Part shown: positions 1-5,269 of the stretch, one piece after another
Layout: each line of letters opens with the position of its first letter
How positions within the stretch are numbered: position 1 is the stretch's first letter
DNA from: Balneolaceae bacterium
Lineage (GTDB): Bacteria > Bacteroidota > Rhodothermia > Balneolales > Balneolaceae
Assembly: GCA_007118525.1 (NCBI GenBank)
Contig: SKRK01000043.1
Location: forward strand, 1-5,269
Direction of reading: 5' to 3'
Length of the DNA stretch: 5,269 bases
The notes under the pieces: model-generated
Databases searched by the model: none
What the model was told of the DNA's origin: nothing
Seen by the model: the letters and a program-made list of their open reading frames with translations, nothing else
Made by a program: the position numbers and the translations under genes

Positions 1-84
1 AAAGCGCATGGGGGAGGTCTGCATATTACATCTGAACAGGGCAAAGGCTCCGTATTCACCATTTCATTGCCTCTGAATGGATAG
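1..84 (+). CDS. Histidine kinase, C-terminal end (5' truncated by window edge)
   Basis: Frame 1 is open from the window edge to a TAG at 82-84 and gives 27 residues beginning KAHGGGLHI and ending TISLPLNG. This is the typical end of a HATPase_c domain: an (AHGG) helix end, then the strand pair with EQGKGSVF, then a final ISLPL strand. It closely resembles the end of the complete kinase at 2200-3573 (MHDGTLKI ... FIITLPLNN), so it is probably a kinase of the same broad class. The HisKA region, the N and G boxes and any sensor domain lie outside the window, so signal and partner cannot be named. A gap of about 250 bases separates it from the next gene, so it is probably the last gene of its own unit. 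A related GHKL ATPase is possible but less likely. Confidence 0.85.
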   Translation, partial: KAHGGGLHITSEQGKGSVFTISLPLNG

Positions 85-140
85 CCATCATGAGCCGTCC
101 GCTGGGATGTGAAATAATTTCTCACTGATATAAAAATTTT

Positions 141-168
141 TTGCACTATTTAATTATTGGTGTATCCT
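141..168 (+). promoter_or_regulatory. Weak sigma70-like promoter candidate upstream of the sugar porter
   Basis: TTGCAC at 141-146 and TATCCT at 163-168 are separated by 16 bases, in an AT-rich stretch after the upstream kinase. Each box is a poor match to consensus (3/6 and 4/6). A second possible -10 box, TATTAT at 258-263, lacks a good partner. No clear Bacteroidota-type TAnnTTTG box was found in this gap. The porter must be transcribed from somewhere in or before it, so this is only a position to test. Confidence 0.15.
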
Positions 169-215
169 GTTATGTACAGCCTGATGATCTTTTGAGAGTT
201 GGAGGAACGGCACCC

Positions 216-234
216 AATACACTCCGGCTGTATT
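216..234. repeat. Perfect 6-bp inverted repeat (19-bp dyad), possible operator
   Basis: AATACA at 216-221 and TGTATT at 229-234 are exact reverse complements around a 7-base centre (CTCCGGC). The dyad lies about 100 bases before the start of the sugar porter. Its size and symmetry suit the binding site of a dimeric repressor or activator. Short dyads also occur by chance, no regulator gene is visible nearby, and I do not recognise the sequence as a known operator. Confidence 0.3.
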
Positions 235-332
235 CAGTGAACGAACTCGTTTTAAGGTATTATTAAACCATAACTGTTGTTCTACCGGGCAATCTCACAG
301 CTGGAAGTGCACATCGGCAAGTGTTTGGATTT

Positions 333-1895
333 ATGAAAAAGAATCGATTTTTTTCTACAAGGGTAGCCATTATTGTTGCAGTGGGGGGCTTCTTAATGGG
401 CTTCGACGCCTCTGTTATTTCCGGTGTTGTGCGGTTTATTGAGCCTGAATTCGGGCTTACAAAACTGCAACTGGGATGGGCCGTCGGATCTCTCACTCTT
501 ACCGCGACACTCGCAATGCTTTTTTCCGGAGCACTCAGCGACCGTATCGGCCGGAGAGCTGTGCTCAAGCTTGCCGCTGTGCTCTTTGGGGTATCTGCCA
601 TCGGATCGGCGCTGGCTCCTGACTTCTTCACTTTTGTGATTGCACGGATGATTGGTGGCCTGGGCGTGGGCGCCTCACTGATTATTGCCCCCATGTACAT
701 TGCCGAAATCTCTCCGGCAAAAATTCGCGGTAAGCTGGTCAGTTTAAACCAGCTCAATATTGTAGTGGGTATCTCGGCCGCCTTTTTCAGCAACTATCTG
801 ATTCTTCGGTGGGGGCAGTCGGGAGCGGCATGGGCCGAGACGCTGATGCTTGGTGAACATGCGTGGCGGTGGATGCTGGGCGTGGAAACTCTGCCCGCCA
901 TTATCTATTTCATCGGGCTGTTTTTTGTACCGGCCAGCCCCAGATGGCAGATTATGAAAGGCAACATCAAAGAAGCCAGTACCACGCTTACCAAGCTGGT
1001 TGGCAGCGATGCAGCTGAACAGCAGCTGAAAGATGTTCAAAAGAGCCTCAAGGCTGATGAGCACCGGGAAAAGGTTTCCATCAAAGAGATCTTCCACCCC
1101 AGCCTTCGATATGTGCTTATGATCGGGGTAACCCTTGCTATTCTTCAGCAGATAACCGGTATCAACGCTGTGTTTTTTTACGCACCTATGATATTTGAGC
1201 AGTCAGGAATCGGAACCGATGCTTCATTTATGCAGGCTGTACTGGTTGGGCTCACCAATGTTGTTTTTACCGTACTGGCAATACTTTTTATCGACAGGCT
1301 GGGACGCAGGCCGTTACTGATTGCCGGATTAACCGGAATAACAGCGGCTATGATGCTATTGGCCTATGGATTTAATTCAGCTACCTATCAACTTGATCCG
1401 GAGCAGGTAGAAGCACTCGAAATTCCCCTTGATGAGGAGTTGCTTGGCAGTTTGTATGGAATTACATATCAAAGTGATGTGCATTTTAAACAGGCCATTG
1501 TCCAAGTGCTGGGACAAGAAGCCGCTGTAGAGTATGAGGCCGTTTTGATTCAGGCCGCCATAGATGTCAAACCCGGCTTAATACTCTTTGGGATTTTGGG
1601 CTTCGTAGCTTCTTTTGCCATTTCATTGGGCCCTGTAATGTGGGTCATGTTTTCCGAACTCTTCCCGCTCCGGGTAAAAGGCCTTGCTATCTCGTTCGCA
1701 GGCTTTATCAACTCAGCATTCAGCTTTTTGGTACAGCTTGTGTTCCCTTGGGAACTTGCTACAATTGGCAGCAGCTTTACGTTTCTGATTTACGGCCTTT
1801 TTGCCGCTGCGGGCCTCATCTTTGTTTGGAAGTTTGTTCCGGAAACTAAAAACAAAACACTCGAAGAGCTGGAAGTTCAGCTTGTGAGAAAATAG
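333..1895 (+). CDS. MFS sugar porter (XylE/GLUT-like, sugar:proton symporter type)
   Basis: A 520-residue inner-membrane permease, probably importing a monosaccharide with protons. Sugar-porter signatures appear in order: GFDASVISG in TM1 (residues 23-31), DRIGRR between TM2 and TM3 (70-75), YIAEISPAKIRG (122-133), PASPRW after TM6 (200-205, where the family usually has PESPRW), QQITGIN in TM7 (272-278), DRLGRR (321-326), GPVMWV in TM10 (433-438) and PETKNKTLEELE near the C-terminus (503-514). By alignment to E. coli XylE, D25 matches the proton-coupling Asp, and Q272, Q273, N278 and W437 match sugar-contacting residues, so it looks functional. Residues 349-414 form an acidic, mostly hydrophilic insert between TM9 and TM10, on the periplasmic side. 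It makes the protein longer than the usual 460-490 residues. The ATG at 333 (MKKNRFF) is chosen. An in-frame GTG at 321 would add four residues, and neither has a ribosome-binding site. The exact sugar cannot be told. Confidence 0.93.
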   Translation: MKKNRFFSTRVAIIVAVGGFLMGFDASVISGVVRFIEPEFGLTKLQLGWAVGSLTLTATLAMLFSGALSDRIGRRAVLKLAAVLFGVSAIGSALAPDFFTFVIARMIGGLGVGASLIIAPMYIAEISPAKIRGKLVSLNQLNIVVGISAAFFSNYLILRWGQSGAAWAETLMLGEHAWRWMLGVETLPAIIYFIGLFFVPASPRWQIMKGNIKEASTTLTKLVGSDAAEQQLKDVQKSLKADEHREKVSIKEIFHPSLRYVLMIGVTLAILQQITGINAVFFYAPMIFEQSGIGTDASFMQAVLVGLTNVVFTVLAILFIDRLGRRPLLIAGLTGITAAMMLLAYGFNSATYQLDPEQVEALEIPLDEELLGSLYGITYQSDVHFKQAIVQVLGQEAAVEYEAVLIQAAIDVKPGLILFGILGFVASFAISLGPVMWVMFSELFPLRVKGLAISFAGFINSAFSFLVQLVFPWELATIGSSFTFLIYGLFAAAGLIFVWKFVPETKNKTLEELEVQLVRK

Positions 1896-2042
1896 CAATC
1901 GTTATATAACTCAGCAGCCGCCTTCTTAGCCTACTCCTTGCAATAGCAGCTGAATAAATGAAAAACCATGCCTGCCTGCTGAAAGCAGAATGAATTGTTA
2001 TGGAGCACTTTATTTATCACACTAATGTCATAAAAAAATGTT

Positions 2043-2059
2043 TTATTTATTCTAAATAA
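2043..2059. repeat. Perfect 7-bp A/T inverted repeat
   Basis: TTATTTA at 2043-2049 and TAAATAA at 2053-2059 are exact complements around a 3-base loop (TTC). It follows an A7 run at 2032-2038. It could be a weak bidirectional terminator or a protein-binding site, but the stem has no G:C pair and the region is AT-rich, so chance is a fair explanation. Confidence 0.35.
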
Positions 2060-2083
2060 CAAGCAGGCCAAAAAACTTCGGAC

Positions 2084-2111
2084 TTGTTATCAACAAATTG
2101 CGACATAGATA
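2084..2111 (+). promoter_or_regulatory. Weak promoter candidate for the signalling operon
   Basis: TTGTTA at 2084-2089 and TAGATA at 2106-2111 are 16 bases apart and resemble -35 and -10 boxes, with TATAAA overlapping at 2110-2115. The -35 box lies within a small dyad, TTGTT-ATC-AACAA (2084-2096), which could bind a regulator. A separate Bacteroidota-style box, TACATTGG at 2136-2143, matches TAnnTTTG at five of six defined positions but lacks a properly spaced -33 TTG. These are alternatives; neither is strong. Confidence 0.2.
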
Positions 2112-2199
2112 TAAAAGTCTCTCACTCAGATAAACTACATTGGTATCTATGAAAACTTTCAGATTTTGTTGTTGGCTTTTCTGACTTAGAAAAAACTTT

Positions 2200-3573
2200 A
2201 TGAATAAAAAAGAACTCATACTCGCCTACCAAGATAATCTTCTGGAAGCGATGCTGAATAAAGATGAGTCAGCACTCCGGAAATTGATTCATCCCGAGGC
2301 ATCAGTTTTTGGTTCAGCTATTCACGAATTCGAAAAGGGTATCGAAAATGTACTCCATTACTATACCGAGTCATTGGCTCTTTTGCCGGATGATAAGAAA
2401 GTGCATATCAAATCAAGGCAATTCACAGACCTGAACAATCAGGCTTTGGTTGAGCAGGAGTTCGACATCCAATTTACGCTGGAGGGAAAGGAGATTACAC
2501 TTCTCACGCTTCGGCAAACTGCTCTATGGACCCGGGCAGAGAATGCAACGCAGGATGAACCTGCCTGGCTTCTTCTCCATGATCACACCTCTATGCCCGA
2601 CCACTTGGGGGCTTTTGAAACGATCTCTTCAAACGAATTGCTTGAAGGCAACCTGAATCTGGAATTTGAAACAGAGAAGCTGAAAAAAAAGCTTAATAAA
2701 TCCCTTGCAGATCTTAAAATAGCTCAGCAGCAGCTTATCCAAAAAGAGAAGCTCGCTTCAATTGGCCAATTAACAGCCGGTATAGCGCACGAGATTAAAA
2801 ATCCCCTCAATTTCGTAAATAACTTTTCGGAAGTGATTCTGGAACTGGTTGAGGAGGCACGGGAGGAAGTTCGACGAGGGACCGGTGACGGGGAACCGGC
2901 TAGTGAGAATCAGGGGGATGATGCGGAACCAGCCAATGTTTCGAACCCCGACCTCATCCTCGAAATCCTCGACGACATTGAAGCGAACATCCAAAAAATT
3001 TATGAGCACGGAAAAAGAGCCGACAGCATTGTAAAATCGATGCTGCTCCACAGCCGCGGGAAAAGTGGCAAACCGGTTCCAACCAATCTGAACGCTATTC
3101 TGGATGAGTATACGAAACTGGCATATCACGCAATGAGAGCGGCCGACACATCTTTCAATCTGGATATAAAAACCGAGTTTGATCATCGAAATCCACTGGT
3201 AAGTGTGATCCCTCAGGATATCAGCCGTGCTTTTCTGAATATTATCAATAATGCCATGTATGCGGCCGATGAGTTTGCCAAATCCAATGCCGACCGCAAA
3301 CCATACCTTCAGATTTCAACATCTTTTGGGAGCAAAAATGCTGAAATCCGGATAAAGGATAATGGAGCCGGGATTCCAAATGAAATACGGGAGAAGATTT
3401 TTCAGCCTTTTTTTTCTACAAAACCTTCCGGTGCCGGAACCGGCCTTGGCCTTTCGATGACCTATGATATCATTAAAATGCACGATGGCACCCTGAAAAT
3501 TAACTCTGAACCCAACCAATTCACTGAATTTATAATCACTTTACCCCTGAACAATAAAGAAAAAATATTATGA
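2200..3573 (+). CDS. Soluble sensor histidine kinase with N-terminal SnoaL/NTF2-like domain
   Basis: A 457-residue cytoplasmic kinase with no membrane segment or signal peptide. Residues 1-135 look like a SnoaL_3/NTF2-like domain (HPEASVFG at 31-38, WLLLHDHTSMP at 123-133), a small-molecule-binding fold and the probable sensor; its ligand is unknown. A coiled coil (about 152-184) leads into the HisKA H-box, with phospho-accepting H197 in GIAHEIKNPLNF. A hydrophilic insert (about 220-250) interrupts the dimerisation helices before EHGKRADSIVKSMLLHSRG. The ATPase is complete: N-box N347/N351, G1 DNGAGIP with D387, F-box FQPFFSTKP, and G2 GAGTGLGLS (411-419). It should autophosphorylate and pass phosphate to the two receivers encoded next. 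Its stop overlaps the next start as ATGA, implying translational coupling. The ATG is preceded by A-rich sequence without a Shine-Dalgarno. The kinase call is firm; the N-terminal domain is assigned by pattern only. Confidence 0.93.
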   Translation: MNKKELILAYQDNLLEAMLNKDESALRKLIHPEASVFGSAIHEFEKGIENVLHYYTESLALLPDDKKVHIKSRQFTDLNNQALVEQEFDIQFTLEGKEITLLTLRQTALWTRAENATQDEPAWLLLHDHTSMPDHLGAFETISSNELLEGNLNLEFETEKLKKKLNKSLADLKIAQQQLIQKEKLASIGQLTAGIAHEIKNPLNFVNNFSEVILELVEEAREEVRRGTGDGEPASENQGDDAEPANVSNPDLILEILDDIEANIQKIYEHGKRADSIVKSMLLHSRGKSGKPVPTNLNAILDEYTKLAYHAMRAADTSFNLDIKTEFDHRNPLVSVIPQDISRAFLNIINNAMYAADEFAKSNADRKPYLQISTSFGSKNAEIRIKDNGAGIPNEIREKIFQPFFSTKPSGAGTGLGLSMTYDIIKMHDGTLKINSEPNQFTEFIITLPLNNKEKIL

Positions 3574-3947
3574 AATTTTTAGTTGTCGATGATGAGAAAG
3601 ATGTAGAGATGCTTTTTTTGCAAAAATTCAGGAAAGAGATCCGAAGTGGAGCCATTGAAATGATATTTGCATTTTCCGGGCAGGAGGCGCTCGACGTTCT
3701 AAAAGACAAAGAGCCCCCTGATGTAGTTTATGTGTTTTCAGACATTAACATGCCGGGCATGTCGGGACTCGAACTTTTATCGAAGATTAAAAATGATTTT
3801 CCCGAAATTAAAGTGAGTATGATCTCTGCCTATGGTGATAATGACAACTATCAGAGGGCGATTGAATCGGGTGCCAAGGAGTTTTTCACCAAACCTATAG
3901 ATTTTAATTCACTGAAAAGTGAGATTACAAAAATCATCAATAGTTAA
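3570..3947 (+). CDS. Single-domain response regulator (stand-alone receiver)
   Basis: A 125-residue CheY-like protein made only of a receiver domain. The acidic pocket is D7, D8 and E9 (LVVDDE); the phospho-acceptor is D58 in SDINMPG; the switch residue is S86 in SAYGD; and the conserved lysine is K108 in TKPIDF. There is no output domain or DNA-binding helix, and the protein stops soon after the last receiver helix. Its start overlaps the kinase stop by 4 bases (ATGA), so the two are very probably a cognate pair. It shares LVVDDE, LQKFR, SDINMP, SAYGD and TKPIDF with the receiver of the next gene, which suggests duplication. It may act through protein contact, as a relay step, or as a phosphate sink competing with that receiver. 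The sequence cannot decide between these. Confidence 0.93.
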   Translation: MKFLVVDDEKDVEMLFLQKFRKEIRSGAIEMIFAFSGQEALDVLKDKEPPDVVYVFSDINMPGMSGLELLSKIKNDFPEIKVSMISAYGDNDNYQRAIESGAKEFFTKPIDFNSLKSEITKIINS

Positions 3948-3967
3948 ATTTTTTCTAAAACCAAGTT

Positions 3968-5146
3968 ATGAGTACGATCCAAAAGATTTTAGTAGTAGAT
4001 GATGAGCCTGATCTGCAGATGTTAATGCTTCAAAAGTTCAGGTCGAAAGTGAGAAGCAAGGAGTATGAATTTCTGTTTGCGGAAGATGGAACCGAAGCAC
4101 TTGAAACCATTTCGAAACACAGTGATCTCTCACTCATATTGAGTGATATCAACATGCCTAAAATGGACGGGCTTACCATGCTTACCCAAATCCAGGAGCT
4201 CAACCGGGCGGATATCAAAACCATTATGGTTTCGGCCTACGGCGATATGGAGAATATCCGTACGGCCATGAATCGCGGCGCTTACGACTTTGTGACCAAA
4301 CCGATCGACTTTAAAGACCTTGAAACCACCATTGAAAAAACCCTGAAGGAGATTAGCCATTTACTGAAGGTAAAGGTGATGGAAGAACAGCTTGAATCTC
4401 TTAATTACGATCTGGATATGGCTGCACGCATCCAGCAAAAGATTCTGCATCAGGAATTCCCGGTATTTCCCGATGACAATCGGTTTGACATCTTTGCCAA
4501 TATGATCGCGGCCAAACAGGTGGGTGGCGATTTCTACGATTTCTTTATGTTTGATGAAGATCACATGGCCTTCTTTATTGGGGATGTTGCCGGTAAAGGA
4601 ATGCCGGCATCTATCTATATGGCCGTTTGCCGCACCATGCTAAAAGCAATCGGGTCTGAAGTGTTTGATCCGGCCGAATGCATGACAAAAGTTAACAATA
4701 TGCTGATACCGGAGAGTGATATTTCCACCTTTGTAACGGTTTTTTATGGAGTGATAAATTTAAAAACAGGAGTATTGAGCTATTGTAATGGCGGCCATAA
4801 CCTACCCTATCTGCAAAAACCGGACGGAACCGTAATCGAACTTGATGATGTTGGAGGCCTGCTGCTCGGCAAGTTTGAAAATGCTCCATACGAAAAGCAT
4901 GAAATGCAACTCTCTCCGGGCGATACTATTGTCACATTTACAGACGGCGTTACCGAGGCAGAAGATGAAGATGGCGGGTTCTTTGATGAGGAGAGGGTTA
5001 TAGAGTATCTCAAGAAGAACCCTACAAAACCATTGAATTCCCAGGTTAAAGGACTCTTTCTGGAAGTGATGAAATTTGCCGGATCAGCCATTCAATCCGA
5101 TGATATCACCGTGCTTTCGGTTCGATATAACCAGATCGAAAAATAA
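3968..5146 (+). CDS. Response regulator fused to SpoIIE/RsbU-type PP2C phosphatase
   Basis: A 392-residue cytoplasmic regulator. Residues 1-115 are a receiver: D11, D12 and E13, phospho-acceptor D60 in SDINMP, S89 in SAYGD, and K111 in TKPIDF. Residues 116-165 form a helical, coiled-coil-like linker ending in the ARIQQKIL motif typical of RsbU-type proteins. Residues about 175-388 are a PP2C-type Ser/Thr phosphatase of the SpoIIE family. Its metal-site motifs are intact: GGDFYD (D188), GDVAGKGMPA (D206), FTDGVTEAED (D326) and DDITVL (D378/D379). Also present is NGGHNLPYL at 274-282. In known relatives, receiver phosphorylation switches on dephosphorylation of a STAS anti-anti-sigma protein. 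No STAS or RsbW-like gene is present here, so the substrate is encoded elsewhere or just downstream. The gene begins 20 bases after the preceding receiver without a Shine-Dalgarno sequence and is probably in the same operon. Domain calls are firm; the target is inferred. Confidence 0.95.
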   Translation: MSTIQKILVVDDEPDLQMLMLQKFRSKVRSKEYEFLFAEDGTEALETISKHSDLSLILSDINMPKMDGLTMLTQIQELNRADIKTIMVSAYGDMENIRTAMNRGAYDFVTKPIDFKDLETTIEKTLKEISHLLKVKVMEEQLESLNYDLDMAARIQQKILHQEFPVFPDDNRFDIFANMIAAKQVGGDFYDFFMFDEDHMAFFIGDVAGKGMPASIYMAVCRTMLKAIGSEVFDPAECMTKVNNMLIPESDISTFVTVFYGVINLKTGVLSYCNGGHNLPYLQKPDGTVIELDDVGGLLLGKFENAPYEKHEMQLSPGDTIVTFTDGVTEAEDEDGGFFDEERVIEYLKKNPTKPLNSQVKGLFLEVMKFAGSAIQSDDITVLSVRYNQIEK

Positions 5147-5164
5147 CCCCATAATATAACGTGA

Positions 5165-5208
5165 GTTTCGCCGAAGCATCGGGGGCCTCCTTCGAAACGA
5201 GGGGTTTC
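5165..5208. repeat. Alternating inverted repeats after the operon (GTTTC / GAAAC / GTTTC)
   Basis: GTTTC at 5165-5169, GAAAC at 5194-5198 and GTTTC at 5204-5208 allow two mutually exclusive hairpins. The upstream one is extended by GAAG (5173-5176) pairing with CTTC (5190-5193) around a GC-rich loop. The downstream one is GAAAC with a 5-base loop. There is no T-tract after either, so a standard intrinsic terminator is not supported. The GC-rich, TTCG/CGAA-rich composition contrasts with the other spacers and resembles dispersed intergenic repeats, but copy number cannot be judged from one window. Confidence 0.45.
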
Positions 5209-5245
5209 CATTTACTGGGTTCTGCCAAGCTCGCATACAAGTGCA

Positions 5246-5265
5246 AAGGGTGTTCTAAAACCCTT
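5246..5265. repeat. Inverted repeat at window end
   Basis: AAGGGT at 5246-5251 pairs with ACCCTT at 5260-5265. After one G/A mismatch, TT (5253-5254) can pair with AA (5257-5258). This leaves a near-symmetrical 20-base dyad. It could be part of a terminator or the edge of a repeat unit. The window ends four bases later, so what follows (for example a T-tract) cannot be seen. Confidence 0.4.
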
Positions 5266-5269
5266 AGCA

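Larger units (their letters stand above)
1896..2199. other. AT-rich intergenic spacer with small dyads
   Basis: This 304-base gap separates the porter from the signalling operon and holds no credible gene. Visible structure: a small hairpin CTGCT-GAA-AGCAG at 1976-1988; GCCTGCT at 1974-1980, which can instead pair with AGCAGGC at 2062-2068; and an A/T-only hairpin at 2043-2059. None has the GC-rich stem plus T-tract of an ordinary intrinsic terminator, so the end of the porter transcript is not obvious. Two 11-codon ORFs (1958-1993 and 2149-2184) are present. The second ends 15 bases before the kinase start. Confidence 0.6.

Noticed and set aside
109..142. Possible terminator after the upstream kinase (GTGAAAT/ATTTCTCAC, then an A5T6 run)
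   Set aside because: The stem is short, bulged and AT-rich, and the T-run is about ten bases beyond it, so it does not fit an intrinsic terminator.
199..206. Strong Shine-Dalgarno-like TTGGAGGA
   Set aside because: No ATG, GTG or TTG follows at a usable distance, and other genes here do not use Shine-Dalgarno sites.
263..793. Open frame of 176 codons on the - strand
   Set aside because: It lies opposite the start of the sugar porter, whose TM and motif pattern is unmistakable. The antisense product is Pro/Thr/Ser-rich with no family features, so it is a shadow.
1958..1993. Eleven-codon ORF MKNHACLLKAE
   Set aside because: It is short, overlaps the small hairpin, lies far from any gene start and has no ribosome-binding site.
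2770..3186. Open frame of 138 codons on the - strand
   Set aside because: It is fully antisense to the conserved kinase dimerisation domain and shows no recognisable domain.
3570..5146. STAS or RsbW-like partner encoded within the operon
   Set aside because: Both proteins were read to their ends. All residues are accounted for by receiver, linker and PP2C domains, and no other frame encodes such a protein.
5215..5269. Open stretches on both strands running to the right edge
   Set aside because: Fewer than 20 codons each, no start signal or family motif, and the region is dominated by inverted repeats.

Overview
The window reads as chromosomal DNA from a Bacteroidota-like or Balneolota-like bacterium. 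This is inferred, not proven. The support is moderate GC content, A-rich start regions with almost no Shine-Dalgarno sequence, a sugar-porter permease with a long extra periplasmic loop, and a soluble histidine kinase of the type with a variable insert in its dimerisation domain, followed by KRAD and LLHSRG-like motifs. All real genes are on the + strand. No tRNA, rRNA, CRISPR array, insertion sequence or integrase is visible.

Layout. (1) Bases 1-84 are the last 27 codons of a histidine kinase whose body lies upstream. (2) Bases 85-332 are a non-coding gap with a perfect 6-bp inverted repeat. (3) Bases 333-1895 encode a complete 12-TM MFS sugar porter with the main sugar-porter signatures and an extra segment of about 66 residues between TM9 and TM10. 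(4) Bases 1896-2199 are an AT-rich spacer with several small dyads and a weak promoter candidate. (5) Bases 2200-5146 form a three-gene signalling operon: a soluble histidine kinase with an N-terminal SnoaL/NTF2-like domain, a stand-alone receiver protein that overlaps it by ATGA, and, 20 bp later, a receiver fused to a SpoIIE/RsbU-type PP2C phosphatase. (6) Bases 5147-5269 are a dyad-rich intergenic tail that may belong to a dispersed repeat.

How the genes may work together. The kinase probably senses a cytoplasmic cue through its NTF2-like pocket and phosphorylates one or both receivers. The two receivers share long identical blocks and are probably duplicates. The phosphorylated receiver-phosphatase would then dephosphorylate a STAS-type anti-anti-sigma factor, as RsbU and RssB-like PP2C regulators do, and so release a sigma factor or another partner-switch output. 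No STAS protein or RsbW-type kinase is encoded here, so the target must lie elsewhere. The sugar porter sits between two kinase genes but has its own flanking gaps, so a functional link to the signalling genes is only a possibility.

Every gene belongs to a known family. The most unusual points are the NTF2-like sensor on the kinase, the single-receiver plus receiver-phosphatase pair, and the structured 3' tail.
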